From assembly GCA_021234155.1 (NCBI GenBank), contig JAJEKV010000206.1, positions 1,488,001-1,552,000 of the forward strand: a DNA stretch of 64,000 bases, given 5' to 3'. The DNA comes from Isoetes taiwanensis. Lineage: Eukaryota > Streptophyta > Lycopodiopsida > Isoetales > Isoetaceae. Under the pieces are notes generated by a model. The model searched no databases and had not been told where the DNA came from. It saw nothing but the letters and a program-made list of their open reading frames with translations. Within the stretch, counting starts at the first letter, position 1; each line of letters begins with the position of its first letter. The translations under genes were made by a program, and so were the position numbers. Positions 9,869 to 21,180 of the stretch are shown piece after piece.

Positions 9869-11221
9869 TCAATTTCTACCATCTCTATTCTGAAAAATTA
9901 CATGTCTTATCAAATCCCCTTCCTTCTTCAATTTCTTATTCATGTCCTCGGTCTCATAGTAGGCAATATCTGGCAATTCTGCTTCTAAGGGCAGCATTTC
10001 CAAATCCAGGTCTTCCATTATGCAGAAATTCCACAACACACAGGCAGCATGAATAATCTTGGCTGCCCTACCAACATGAATAGGCAGAGCTTTCAAAATT
10101 CTGAATTTTTCTTTCACTATACCAAATCCATTCTCAACACAAACCCTGCCCTTGCAAATCCTCTTATTGAACTTACCAGAAGCACCTGTGCCATCTGGAA
10201 AAACCTTAATCAAAAACCTTCTGCTTGGATAAGCTGAATCCCCCAAAAGCATTGGAGGTATACTAACTGTTACATCTGCATCCAGTAATTCTCCTCTCGT
10301 GTTAATCTTTTTTCCTGTCATTTGAACAATAGGTTCCTGCAAAATCTGTTTTGATGCTAGCCTCTTGTACAATAGGCTCTTCTTAAACTGATTGGAATCA
10401 TGCACAGAACCTGTTCTACTAACACATACATTGACAAATATTCGAGAGTGTGTTACTACACCTTGCATGAGGCAGGAATGTCTCTTGTGTCTACTGTAGT
10501 AATCATCCCCTTTGTCTTTTCTCCATGGCTTTCTGTACAGAAATATGTGAGAACCATCAACAGCACCAAAAATATTAGGCAGACCTGTGGCATCTTCAAA
10601 TTTCTTCATGCTATCAAGTAGTCTTTGACCCGAGGGTAAGGCAATAAATCTTTTGTAAAGCATGGTCTTGGATGCTAAAACTAAAGTCACTTTCTTGGTG
10701 TATTTCTGGACTGTGGCCTTTCCAACATAAAACCTTTGGCCAACATGCAATGGCATCTCTCCATGAGCAAGAAAGTAGAGTACCATGGCTACTACTTTCT
10801 TGGGATCTACAGGGGGCCTAACTTTCTCGCCTGGCCTGATCAGGTATGGCACAATCAGGCCAACCAATTTTTCAAATGACCTTCTCTTCATTCTGTAAAA
10901 CTGATGCCACATATCATCTTCAAATGAGGGAAGGCAATTCCAAGCATGATTATCAATGTTATCCCATTGTGTGGTCTGTCTCGGACAAACCCAGAATCTT
11001 CTCGGTGGTCTTCTTAGTCAAGAGGTTGCAGCCAAGAGCAAGATTGAAGATGCACATTGAAAACTAGTGTTGTCTTCTTCGAACTCTTCTTCCTCGACTA
11101 TTGCCATAGGATCTTCCAGTTCGTTCTCTTGAATGAGATCCAAGCAGAACTTCTGCATTGCTAAACCTAACAAAATAGCCCTAAGAAGCATTGCAATCAT
11201 ACCTAAAATTAATGGATCCAT
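9869..11221 (-). pseudogene. HARBI1-like PIF/Harbinger transposase (DDE nuclease), one nonsense codon
   Basis: A single minus-strand frame runs from ATG 11221 to the stop at 9869 (450 codons) and is broken only by a TGA at 11018-11020, which could come from CGA. Downstream of it come the family's FWVCPRQ-like motif, a helix-turn-helix-like VGKATVQKYTKKV and the DDE_Tnp_4 core. Numbered from the ATG at 10912, the acidic triad is D119 (GAVDGSH), D225 (GDSAYPS) and E260 (CVENGFG). So the nuclease domain is intact, and a protein starting at 10912 would still hold the triad. Family role: cut-and-paste nuclease acting with the Myb-like partner. Confidence 0.9.
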
Positions 11222-11531
11222 GCTTGAAAGATGCTATAGGCGAAGATTTCCTGCCTCGAAGGTGTGGGGGGTGGATTTTTCAGAGATTTCGAATGGAAAT
11301 GGACGCGGAAAGAGCGAGCTCGAAATATCCCATATCACTCATTTTGAAGATCGAATGAGGGAAAGAAATATCCCATATGGGATGGCCAGTAGGAGACAAA
11401 TAGGAGGGAAAAATTCGTAGGGGAGGGAGCTTGACTCAAACGGCATTTGTTAAGGCGAGAGAAGCTCATCTCTCATCTTCTCTCGGCCTATACGGTATAA
11501 AAATTGTCGCGAGAGACAATTTTTTTTCGAT

Positions 11532-11543
11532 CATGTGGCCAAC
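11532..11543 (-). repeat. Right 12-bp inverted terminus
   Basis: This is the exact inverted copy of 1025-1036, followed directly by the right (GA)n tract. A further (TC/GA)-rich stretch with CGCGAGAGAC lies just inside it (about 11505-11520). Confidence 0.4.
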
Positions 11544-11545
11544 CA

Positions 11546-11861
<316 letters not shown>

Positions 11862-12934
11862 TTTATTTACAACATTCGAACTCAACTAATTTTAAACCTT
11901 TGACATATATAAACCTTGTTTCGATCTCGATGTACACAACCCAATGGACGGTCCAAATCCTTCCCCCCCTCCCTATATGTTCTTATGCTCTAACCTTTAA
12001 AAGACCAAGAAGGTTTAAAACGGCAGGTTAACTGGAAGCACATGGTTCCCCATTGCAAAATGCATGTCCACTCCTTTTTACAATGCGTGGTTCATGAGAT
12101 ATATCCTATGGACACATTAATTCCCATGTTTGCTTTGTCTATGCAATTAGATAATGCATAGTTTGTAATTGATGTAGACATGTCCCACGGACAAGTGCAT
12201 TCACATTAATCTGCAATGATTCAAATGTAAGATGTATAAAGTTCATTATCGTTCTTCATCACTAAAAGTTGCAGAATCACTTGCAAGTAAGAGTTATATC
12301 GTCCAAACACATAGGCAACATCAACATCATCTAGAAGCATCAAACATGTAACATAGATTACATCACATTATTGAACTAGAAAATCTTAATGACATATATA
12401 ACAAGTACATATATGGGGTTAATACAAATTGGCATTCTTAAGTTGTTCAATGGAGAAAGAGGTAGAATTGGTGGACAACCCAATATAGGGTATAGAAGGT
12501 GGCCTTCAAAATAATTTTTGCTTACAACATTTTCAAAGCTTTGTAATTTATTAATTTCTGGATTTATTTTTGCCTGTTTAAAATAATGAATAGTCTAATC
12601 TTTACTACATTATTCAATGGTCTTTGTAAAAAATTCGCCTCGATTACTATGTACTAACTTCAATAAAACAAAATATTCGCCACCTTAGCTAACTTCTAAA
12701 TTGTGAAATTCGCCAAGTGTACGAAACTTACCAACTTCCAATTTTCCCTTAAGGGAAACCCCGAAGAAGACACAACATCCGGATGAACCTTCAAAACCTG
12801 CACCACCACATCATCCTGAGGGACTATAGGTATGTGAATATTTTCAGCAGAAGATCTCACAATCCAAGCAAAGAGCATTGGCAACAGGAAAAAGGAATAG
12901 AATAGAATAGAAAACTCAAGAGTTCGGCATAACA
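11862..12934. other. No recognisable gene; short (AGAAT)3 at 12893-12911
   Basis: AT-rich sequence without a convincing ORF or RNA gene. A minus-strand frame at 12696-12935 (79 codons) has no recognised domain. A short AGAAT repeat lies just before the copia fragment and may mark the end of an old retroelement insertion. Confidence 0.6.
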
Positions 12935-13480
12935 TATGATACAGATAATCTGAAACTTATAGCATTTAGTGATGCTGACTAGGGAGGTGATCTTAGTTCC
13001 AGAAAATCAACATCAGGGTATGTAATTTACTTGGGAGGAGGAGCAGTGAACTGGAAAAGCAAAAGGCAAAGTGCCATAGCAATGTCAACAGCAGAGGCAG
13101 AATATGCTGCCTCATCCTTGGTTGCAAAAGAAATAACATGGCTTAGAAGGCTTTTAGAAGAACTAGATGTGCACAAACAGAGCCTACAAAAGTCTGGGCA
13201 GACAACCAAAGTTGCATAGCAATAGTCAAAAATCCTGTTGACCACGAGAGGACAAAACATATTGAGCTCAACATTCATTTTATCAGGGACTTGGCTGAGA
13301 AAAACTATATTCAAATGAGTTACATTAAGACAGAAAATCAAGTTGCAGATATCTTTACAAAAGCTCTGACACTTGGGAAGTTTGTGCAACACAGGAACAA
13401 TCTGAAAGTTACATCATTAAGTGATGTTGAAGTTATGTTAAAACAGAAAAACTAAGTTGCAGACAACTTCACAAAATGTT
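12935..13480 (+). pseudogene. Ty1/copia RNase H remnant
   Basis: Translation gives the copia RNase H signature: LIAFSDAD, a TGA or TAG where Trp is expected, GGDLSSRKSTSGYVIYLGGG, WKSKRQSAIAMSTAEAEY, TKHIELNIHFIRD, QVADIFTKAL. A frameshift near 13180 moves the reading to another frame for WADNQSCIAIVKNP. It compares well with the RNase H of the copia element at 60.7 kb. No integrase or RT lies upstream, so it is a 5'-truncated fragment. Confidence 0.85.
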
Positions 13481-13528
13481 ATACAGTTGACAGGTTTTGA
13501 GCAGCACAAGAACATTTTTGAAAGTTAT

Positions 13529-13576
13529 ATAATTATGTGGTGAAGGAGGAATGTTGGAATTCCACCACATAATTAT
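13529..13576. repeat. 14-bp perfect inverted repeat spanning the LTR boundary
   Basis: ATAATTATGTGGTG (13529-13542) is perfectly complementary to 13563-13576, with the polypurine tract and LTR start in the 20-base loop. Confidence 0.8.
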
Positions 13577-13640
13577 GCAAGACAGATCTTGCAATGGTGC
13601 AAATTTAAATTGTTTTGTGAAAATCAAACACTTACCCTAA
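13552..13640 (+). mobile_element. Start of a copia LTR, after a polypurine tract
   Basis: A purine-rich GAAGGAGGAA is followed by TGTTGGAATT at 13552, the usual start of plant copia LTRs, about 70 bp after the RNase H frame. The LTR's far end is not certain. It may run to about 15580, where a primer-binding site follows. Confidence 0.55.
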
Positions 13641-15580
13641 TGGTCTAGTTGAACCTAAGGGAAATGTATATAATGTAAATATTTAAGAGGTAAGACCATG
13701 TTTTCAATGGTTAACATGGAAAAAATTAGTGGCTATTAATAGCCAAATGGCGATTTTTTAGGGGGTCTAGACAATTTTTGCGGCGAATTTTATGAAGGGA
13801 GATTTCTTTAAAAAAAATAAAAAATAGCCATAGCTAAAACAAATACTCCATTATTTTTTTAGGATTAGCCAAACTATTTTCCCCCTTTTCCTTAAAGAAA
13901 AAGGGATTAGCCTTTCTTTATATTACAATAAGTACATATTAAATCATTAATAGCCAAACAAAAAAGACTTTTACACATCCCTACGTACCATCATCAGTGA
14001 TAGTAGTTTTTTAAAGTATACATTTCTATTACATATACCATATATGCATCAAAAAGGAATTGTAAGAGATGGCCAGTATCTCTCTAGATGCCCGAGTTAG
14101 TTGCACAACATCTTCCCTCAAGGGTTAGAGATAAGTGCAATTTGATCATCATATCTTGAAGGAGTCATTGCATTGAATGTTATTCAGATCATGGATATTA
14201 TAAGCTATGTTGTGAGCATTTGTTAAAAGTTTTTTAATAGTATTGTATATTTTTTTATTGTTGATTATCATTTGTAATTGTAGTACATATATCTAAAGCT
14301 ACAGAATTTAAATTTTTTGCTTTTACCAGTTAGAAAAAATAGCCAAGTGAGAGTTCATAGTACTCAATTCAAAAGTTTCGCCAAGTCCAACTACATATAA
14401 ATATAATGGTAATAATAACTTTAGCCAAATGTATATCATAAAGTACAGTAGAATTTTAAAAAATAGCCAAACCATTTTTTATGGAAAAATGTATAGCATG
14501 CTTAATTTTTTCCCTGATGGTTAATGGTTGGCATCTTAATTTGGAGCCAACCGAACATTCAAATAGCAAGATATACAGGTGGCCCGGATCCACTGCAAAA
14601 CCGTCGAAGCTGTGCAATTAAATGCGGTGCCACGCAATGTGAAGAAAAATTGTACTTTGGAGGTGATCGGCATGCAGCCTAATGATCTAATACATCAATT
14701 AGCTCGGTTCAAAGTAATACGAAATTGCTACAGTGTTTTTATCAGTCCATATGAATAGTGGTTTATATAAGTATTATTACCATTGAAATTGATTGTGTTT
14801 GTTAAACTTTTATATGAAGGTGAATGGTTTTATTGATTGAGAATTGTGAGAATAGTCTAGATTGCAAATTGACCTAGTCATGTTTTGAGTGAGCACATTG
14901 TGGTGAATTGAATAATTGCATTGATTATTCTATACTGGTGGCTTGATTCTAACACAACGCACTAAAAGGTGTGGATCCTACATAGAAATCATTATCCAAT
15001 GGACCTCAACCTATCAAAGGCTTTATCCCATACCCGACAGGTCATAACAATCTGAGATATTCTCTCTAGAGTGTCTAGAAAATAGCACTTATATCTTTCT
15101 ATAGGAAGACCTTTTTATAAGGGGCTAGCTATTACCAAGAAGGGTGATCAGAATAGAGCGCTCTTTACTTTTTCGAAAAACACTCGACTCTAGTTCTAGG
15201 ACTGGGGTGGAACGGTACCACGCGTAACTCCTTATGGTTTGGGAGATATAGCGGGAAAAGGGGGACAGGGGTGAAAATAGACTACATGTGGAGATCTGCA
15301 AGTAGAAATATCGATTCTGTTGAAGATTGATACTATCGCTCCTTATCCTTGAAATAATGTACGATCGAGACTGTGGTGTGTAGTGTTGATCGTAGCCAGT
15401 TAAGCCAGCGTCTATAGCTTTGTCTATAGCCTTTTGGAGGTGGATTTGGTCGAGCGGTTAACTATTGTATCATAATAATTGTCCAAATAAAGATCCAGAT
15501 TGTAAGTTGTTTTCTTATTTACTAGTATAAGCAATGATTTTACGTCTTTAAGATGGACCAGATTTTCTCAATCATATTAA
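13641..15580. other. AT-rich region, possibly LTR body; no gene seen
   Basis: No ORF of note. The word AATAGCCAAA and variants recur at least eight times between 13735 and 14475. If the LTR that starts at 13552 ends before the primer-binding site at 15581, this whole stretch is a single LTR of about 2 kb, long for copia; internal insertions could explain the length. Confidence 0.35.
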
Positions 15581-15600
15581 TTGGTATTAGAGCGTGGTTC
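15581..15600 (+). other. Degenerate copia primer-binding site
   Basis: TTGGTATTAGAGCGTGGTTC closely resembles the initiator-Met tRNA primer-binding site of plant copia elements (TGGTATCAGAGC), with C-to-T changes. It marks the junction of an LTR and an internal region to the right. Confidence 0.65.
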
Positions 15601-16541
15601 CGGTCTTTACAAGCAGAGCTTGTGTGATAGAGGCAAGGAAAAGTTTATGTGACATAAACTCTGAAGCAAAGCACGAAGCATAAATAATTCTGAAACTATA
15701 AAGACAAAAATTGTATAGAATTGCCTATTTCGATATTATCTTTCAACAAGATGAAGCATTCTATTCCTTGGCCATGGGACTATTCCATTGTATTAATGAA
15801 GTGACAATGAGCTATTGATGACACGAATATGAAATTTTGAACAATGAAGACGCTGCGTGATTGAAGAAACTTTTAACCAGTTGATACATGTTTCACGATA
15901 AACTCCTATTCCAATTGTTTTGCAACTTAACTCCTCAAGATCTATTGACCAAGAGTGCTAACATCTTGATAAATTTCTCGAAATAGAAAAGGAATTTGAA
16001 TCACACGCGTGTCTTTTAATAATCTTATTGCAACCCCAACCTAATCGCTTTTTAACCAAAAAGGGGGGAAGAAGTTTCAACCATTAAACAAAAGAAGAAA
16101 AACAAGGTACGAACACGTGACACGAATGGATGCCAATGTTGTGTTTAAACCATACAAAAGAAAAACATAGGAAGGCAGAAATAAAAAAGTAAGAAGAAGA
16201 AAAGAGAACAGAGAAGCACAGAGAAGCCCGAGGGCAATTCAATGCCCAGGGCAAGATGCCATGCTCCCAGCTAACATGATCCTAAATCCCCATTAAAAAT
16301 TGGCATTATAGATGGAAAAACATAGCTTAAAATACCGTGAGTGCTAGGGAAGTGCCGACGTTGTGTCTAAAACATGTTTGAGCCTTTTCTAAAACACTCA
16401 ACTCGGTCACTCAACTATTCAACCCTATACAAACTTGATCAAGGGGCACTTGTGGATGGGCTTGTAGTGGGTTGTAGATGAAGTTCTAGCTAAATTTATA
16501 TAACTGATTATAAAAATATTGTAAGGGGTCTGGTCGAATTT
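15601..16541 (+). other. Decayed LTR-retrotransposon leader/gag region; no readable gene
   Basis: Sequence downstream of the primer-binding site has only short frames. Fragments near 15850-16010 weakly suggest a copia gag (helical, Lys/Asp-rich), but stops are frequent. Nothing else is recognised up to the LINE tail at 16542. Confidence 0.35.
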
Positions 16542-16802
16542 AGAATAGAATAGAATAGAATATACATTATTGTCCCTTGTGCCCTGAGGCTCCTGGACTT
16601 ATGTAGCATGGGTGAGCTCCCTGACGGGTGCTACTAACATATCACACTGGTTTTATTGTAGCCTTTTCTGAAGGCTCCCCTTTTTTCTATTAATACCGGC
16701 ACTCCGCTCTGGATCGGCTTCAAGGCCGTGCAGAGGTGCATCGTTATCAATCAGCTTTAAGCTGAGCATTTTTGGGCAGTTACGATTCGCCTCCCGGGCG
16801 GC

Positions 16803-18897
16803 TCATATCAAAAGCCCTTTTTCCTTATGTACTTGTCTGTGCTTTGTCGTCATTTCCCGTATTGTGTCTGCCAAATCTTTCATTGTTTCTGTCCTTGCCA
16901 TCATGGCATATACGGGTTGACCCCATCTTATGTTTTTATATTTGTTCCTGATGTCTCCATATATTGGGCACTCATTGAGCATGTGATTCTCGTCCTCCAC
17001 TTCCCCTCTGTCACAGATTCTGCATATCCGATTGTCTCTCTCTACTCTCCTCCATCTGTCCTTTTCAATTCTTAGGTCATGGCTCCCCATCCTAAATCTT
17101 GCTAGGATATCCCTCCTGGTTTTTCCTAGTAAATTACCTTGGTACATCTACTGCTTTATCCTCTGTTCGGATTGAAGACTGTCGTAAGCCAAATTGTCTT
17201 GGGCCCTGTGTGTTTTTGCAGCCATGCTTGCGTAGCCTTGTTTGCCCAATCCTCATTCCATTCACCTTCGTTTATAAGGTCGCTCCGGTTCATCCCCATT
17301 TCTCTAGTCCACACTGCTACATCCCTAAACCACCAATTGCTCGCGATAATGTGTGATTTTGCTGACTCGCTAATCGCAATACTCGCTAATTTATTCGGTT
17401 TCTCATTTGCATTATTTCTTATGAGATATCTTATAGTCTTCTCCCATGCCCTTACCTCCATTGGCTTCTGTCCCGTCTCATATACTATGACTGTTTGCGG
17501 TGTATTTGTTCTCAACTTGAATTCCTGTTTATGCCATTGCCTGAGAATTCCTTCCTGGTTTTCCCATTTCTTCTCCGTTAGCCCCGATCCCCAAGCCTCA
17601 GCCCCGTATAGTTGCGTGGTCGCGACCACTGCACTGAACAGATAGCATTTGATTTCCCAGTCTATTATTCTGCTTTTATTGCAGAAGTTTTTCATATTAT
17701 AGTAACTAACAAAGGCTGTTTGGAATCGTGTATCTGCCCCTTTGGCTCATTTCCCTGTACCGTGTGTATCGTACCCCAGGTATCTATATTCTGTTGACTC
17801 TTCTAGTTCTGTTCCCAAATACTTGAGCGGTTTGTGTCTATTCCTGTTGCCGAAAAAGACTATTTTAGTTTTTGCAAGGTTTACTGTCAACCCTGTCTTT
17901 TCACAGAAGATCTCTAGCAGTTTCAGCAGCCTGTGCATTCCCTTTTTTTTGTGGCCATCATGCTCAGGTCATCGGCATATAACATAATTGGTACCTTGGT
18001 TTCCCCTAGCATAGGAGCGTCTATGTCCCCCTGCTGTTCTGCTATGAAATCTTGTAATGCATCTATGTATATTCCGAACAGTGTTGGGGATAACGGGCAC
18101 CCCTATTCGACCCTCGTGTCGCAATCTATTGCTTTTCCCTCTTCTTCCATTTTTGCATATACACTATAGTACAGTCTTGCAATTGCCCCTACTATGTCTC
18201 TTGGTGCCTGCATATCTATGAGCCTCTGTATTAGCTTCTCCCTCGGGACTGTGTCAAAAGCCTTCCTAAAGTCCACAAAGCAGCATATTACTTCCTTTCT
18301 CTGATTTCTGCTCTGCTCTATTAATATCCTGAGGGTTACTAGGTGGTCCGTGGTTGAGTGTTCCAGCCTAAAACCTGCCTGCCCCTGTGCTCTCAGGTTC
18401 CCTATCTCTGTCCATTGTTTCAACTTATTGTCTAGGACCTTTCCGAACCATTTTGCAAAGATGGAACTAACCATTATGGTTCTGTAATTTCCAGGTTCCT
18501 GTCTGCTCCCTCCCTTGTGTAGCCTATTGTACGCCCATCTGTCTGGGAGTCCCGTGTGTATTATGCCGTTGAATATATCGGTCATCTGTTTCCCTAACGC
18601 AGTGTCTGCACATTTTAGTAGTTCCACAGTTAGTCCATACAAGTCTGGAGCTTTGTTGTTGGCCATCCTATTTAGTGCTATCATCACTTCCTGTATGCTG
18701 AAACACGGCGTATCCATCTTCTGTAATTCTGGTATCGGTGCTGGAGAAGCCCCAGTCTTATACAATTTTTCAAGGTATCTCTCCCATCCAGCTGCCCCAA
18801 TCTCGCCTTGTGTGTTCCCATTCTTCTTATTCCCTTGTCCTTTTCCTTTAAATCCTTTCCAGAATTTTCGGGGTTGCTTCTTGAGTAGTTTGGCCAA
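16803..18897 (-). pseudogene. LINE-A ORF2, reverse transcriptase and zinc-knuckle part
   Basis: RT blocks are clear: NKAPDLYGLTVELLK, NYRTIMVSS, QAGFRLEHSTTDH, CFVDFRKAFDTVPR, GCPLSP and the catalytic YADDLSMMA. A CAG-to-TAG change precedes GCPLSP (18103). A frameshift lies near 18000, a TGG-to-TGA near 17745 and a further frameshift near 17150. The last block (16803-17147) has the zinc-binding signature CRICDRGEVEDENHMLNEC. Comparison with copy 2 (47.0-48.3 kb) confirms each break. Confidence 0.9.
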
Positions 18898-19218
18898 TCC
18901 TCATTGGTGTTGTACCAAGTTTTTGTTTCTCTTTGCCTTCAGCATCTTCAAATATACCATTTTTTCAGCTTGATATGTTTCTCTTCCTCTCTGCTCTCTG
19001 ACCCTTCTTTTTTGTTCTCTATACTCATCATCATACTAGGTTGAGGCCTTAGAGGCATCATTCCCCCGTTTTCTTCTTCTCTTCCCAAAGACCTATGTTG
19101 CCACTTTTACTGTTATATCATTAAGCATGTCCCCATTTTCGTCTGCCCTGTGTTCCCCCCAGTTCCATTTTCCCATTTCCTCTTTAATAGACTGTACAAA
19201 TATGTCTACGTGTTTATC

Positions 19219-20424
19219 CTAAAATTGTATTTTTAACTTCCCTTTATCCTTCTCTACCCCCTGTTGTCTGTCCGCTCGTTCCCTGTAAGTGTTAACTATG
19301 GGTCTATGACTCTCCCTCTTCCCGATTGGCCACTCTAGGAGCATAAATCCCGAGACTATCTCTGCTGCTGTGTCATTCATTATTACATAATCTACTATAT
19401 GTTTCCCGTGTACGTTCTGGCTCGTGAAGTTCCCTGACCCTTCCCACCTCTGTACTCCATTAGCTATAATGACCCCCGTAGCTATACATACTTCGAGCAG
19501 TAACTCCCCTTTAGCATTGACTTCTGCCCTGTCCTCTGTATGTCTCTCCCACTCCTGTGATCTTGCCGTGTGGATCCATTGTCCATTTGTTTCCTCTATA
19601 CTTGAGTTTTGTGCTTGTTCCTGTCCTGTTCTGGCATTCAGATCGCCTATTAATATCATTGGCCCCTGTTCCTTCCATTTCATCATAGTCTCTCCCATTT
19701 CTAATAATTCTAGCTTATCACTGCTCGGCGGGTAATATGCTATTTTCAGAATTAAATCCTTTTTGCTTTGTAATTGTATACTTAATATCATATATCTCTT
19801 ATTGACATTTGAGTGTAAAATACATGCACTGTTTACTACATCTTCTTTAACATAGCAGGCGAGACCTGCACTCCCTCTTCTTATCTTAAAATCTTTGTCC
19901 TTCCAGCACGTGAATAGTTGGTACCCCTCCTCCTCTGGCAGCCGTTTTATGTTGTGTTCCCAAGTCTCTACCAGACATATTATGTCACAGCTGTGTGCTC
20001 CCTCTAGCCTCTCTCTGTCATCCCAAGGGTATCCAGTACAATTCCAGTACCATATCGTCAACGTCTCTTTCCTCGAGGTTGCTCCCTCGGGGTCTCCAAG
20101 TTTTCTGCTCCGTTTCCCATTCTTCTCGGTCGTCCCCTGGTCCTTGTGATTGGGGTCGGATCTATGTTTCCGACTTGGGCTATTTGGTCTGTGTCGTCCC
20201 CTTTTCCCCCTCTTTCTTCCTCTCTGTGCTGACTCATTTCGGGGGCTACTGCTGTTACTGTTCCCCCCAGTGCTATGTTTTCCTGTCCTTGTATCAGGAC
20301 CCTCAATGGGTTGATGTTCTCCTTCCCCATATCCGTGGACCTCCCTAATTCCAGTACTCCCGCCTTCTGTCCTTGATCCGAACCTGTGAGTTCTCGTCCC
20401 CTTTTGTGCAGAAACACCTTGCAT
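19219..20424 (-). pseudogene. LINE-A ORF2, N-terminal AP-type endonuclease part
   Basis: A 401-codon frame with a basic Ser/Arg-rich N-terminal extension and then an exonuclease-endonuclease-phosphatase fold: YWNCTGY, CLVETWE, GDLNART, VDYVIMND and SHRPI at the expected spacing. It would nick target DNA to prime reverse transcription. It ends at a TAG at 19219, and the same frame continues toward the RT with further stops near 19035 and 18900, so ORF2 is interrupted by nonsense mutations rather than ending here. Confidence 0.85.
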
Positions 20425-21175
20425 TCTTGACCCCTGCCTGTATTCCTGCCTGATTCAGTTCCCTGGCCTTGGCCAACTCCCTGTGTAGCCCTTGGCGTTG
20501 CATGACTGTTAGGGCTTCCTGCACCTTGATCCCGTTCCTCAATCTGGATCCCATGCGCGATATTCTTTCCTTGGATGGCAGGTCCCTGAGCATCAGGTTT
20601 ATGTGTCTCGACCGTCCCCTCCATTGGCCTGACCGTACTGCCTTGACAATAATGCTCTGATGTTCTTTGAAGACCATCTCCATTACTTTTGCAGTCACTC
20701 GATATATGTCCTCGTTAGGTTTCTCTGCTACCCCTATCAGCCTAACATCATGCTTAATTCTATTTTGTTCCTCATATTCCATGATATGCGGTTTTATTCT
20801 ATCAAATGATTCCCATGCATTCAATTCTACATTTCCTTTTTCTAATTCAACCAACCTTTTCAAGATTTTGGCTTTCTCCTCCTCAATCTCATCCATTCTG
20901 CGCTGCATATCCTCGCTTGTCCTCTCCACTCCCTCTATCCTCACATCCATGCTGGAGATGGCTACCTTGTTACGATTGACCATTTCTGCCAGCGTGTTGA
21001 GTGCATCCATGCTTGGTATCCTGGACTCCAATTGCTTGTCCATCTGCGCTAGGAAATCTTTGAGGTCCTGTTGGCTTGCTGGCACCCTTGCCGCATTTGC
21101 TTTCTTTAGCTGACTGAGGCTGCTGCTTTCCGCCATTGCTTTGAGATTGTAGCGTGCCGCTGTACGATCGTACAA
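20345..21175 (-). CDS. LINE-A ORF1 protein (coiled-coil RNA-binding type)
   Basis: An intact 276-codon frame; the likely initiator is the second Met (MAESSS, about 21136). Residues about 65-115 are a Glu/Lys/Leu-rich coiled coil. The middle (DVRLIGVAEKPNED...HINLMLRDLPSKERI) resembles the RRM-like and C-terminal domains of LINE ORF1 proteins. By analogy it would coat LINE RNA in ribonucleoprotein particles. It overlaps the start of ORF2 by about 80 bp in another frame. Confidence 0.75.
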   Translation of the reverse strand: MYDRTAARYNLKAMAESSSLSQLKKANAARVPASQQDLKDFLAQMDKQLESRIPSMDALNTLAEMVNRNKVAISSMDVRIEGVERTSEDMQRRMDEIEEEKAKILKRLVELEKGNVELNAWESFDRIKPHIMEYEEQNRIKHDVRLIGVAEKPNEDIYRVTAKVMEMVFKEHQSIIVKAVRSGQWRGRSRHINLMLRDLPSKERISRMGSRLRNGIKVQEALTVMQRQGLHRELAKARELNQAGIQAGVKNARCFCTKGDENSQVRIKDRRREYWN

Positions 21176-21180
21176 ATACG

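Larger units (their letters stand above)
1025..11543. mobile_element. PIF/Harbinger-type transposon block with duplicated accessory ORFs
   Basis: The block holds the two proteins typical of PIF/Harbinger elements: a DDE nuclease of the HARBI1 type (minus strand, 9869-11221) and Myb/SANT-like proteins (plus strand, two copies). A 12-bp perfect inverted repeat (GTTGGCCACATG at 1025-1036, its complement at 11532-11543) lies at the outer edges, and each end abuts a (GA)n tract. Family knowledge predicts a 3-bp TWA target duplication, which is not seen, so the true ends may differ. The arrangement suggests one large, inactivated element later hit by a second insertion at about 2.1-5.9 kb. Confidence 0.5.
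16542..21180 (-). mobile_element. LINE-A copy 1, near full length
   Basis: A minus-strand non-LTR retrotransposon holds ORF1 (20345-21175), then an ORF2 with endonuclease, reverse transcriptase and a C-terminal zinc knuckle. The 3' UTR ends at 16563 in a sequence shared with LINE-A copy 2, followed not by poly(A) but by about four TTCTA units (16542-16562). The lineage is like animal-style or jockey/I-type LINEs rather than classic plant L1, judged only from motif style. ORF2 has several nonsense codons and two frameshifts, so this copy is inactive but fairly young. The 5' limit is approximate. Confidence 0.85.
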
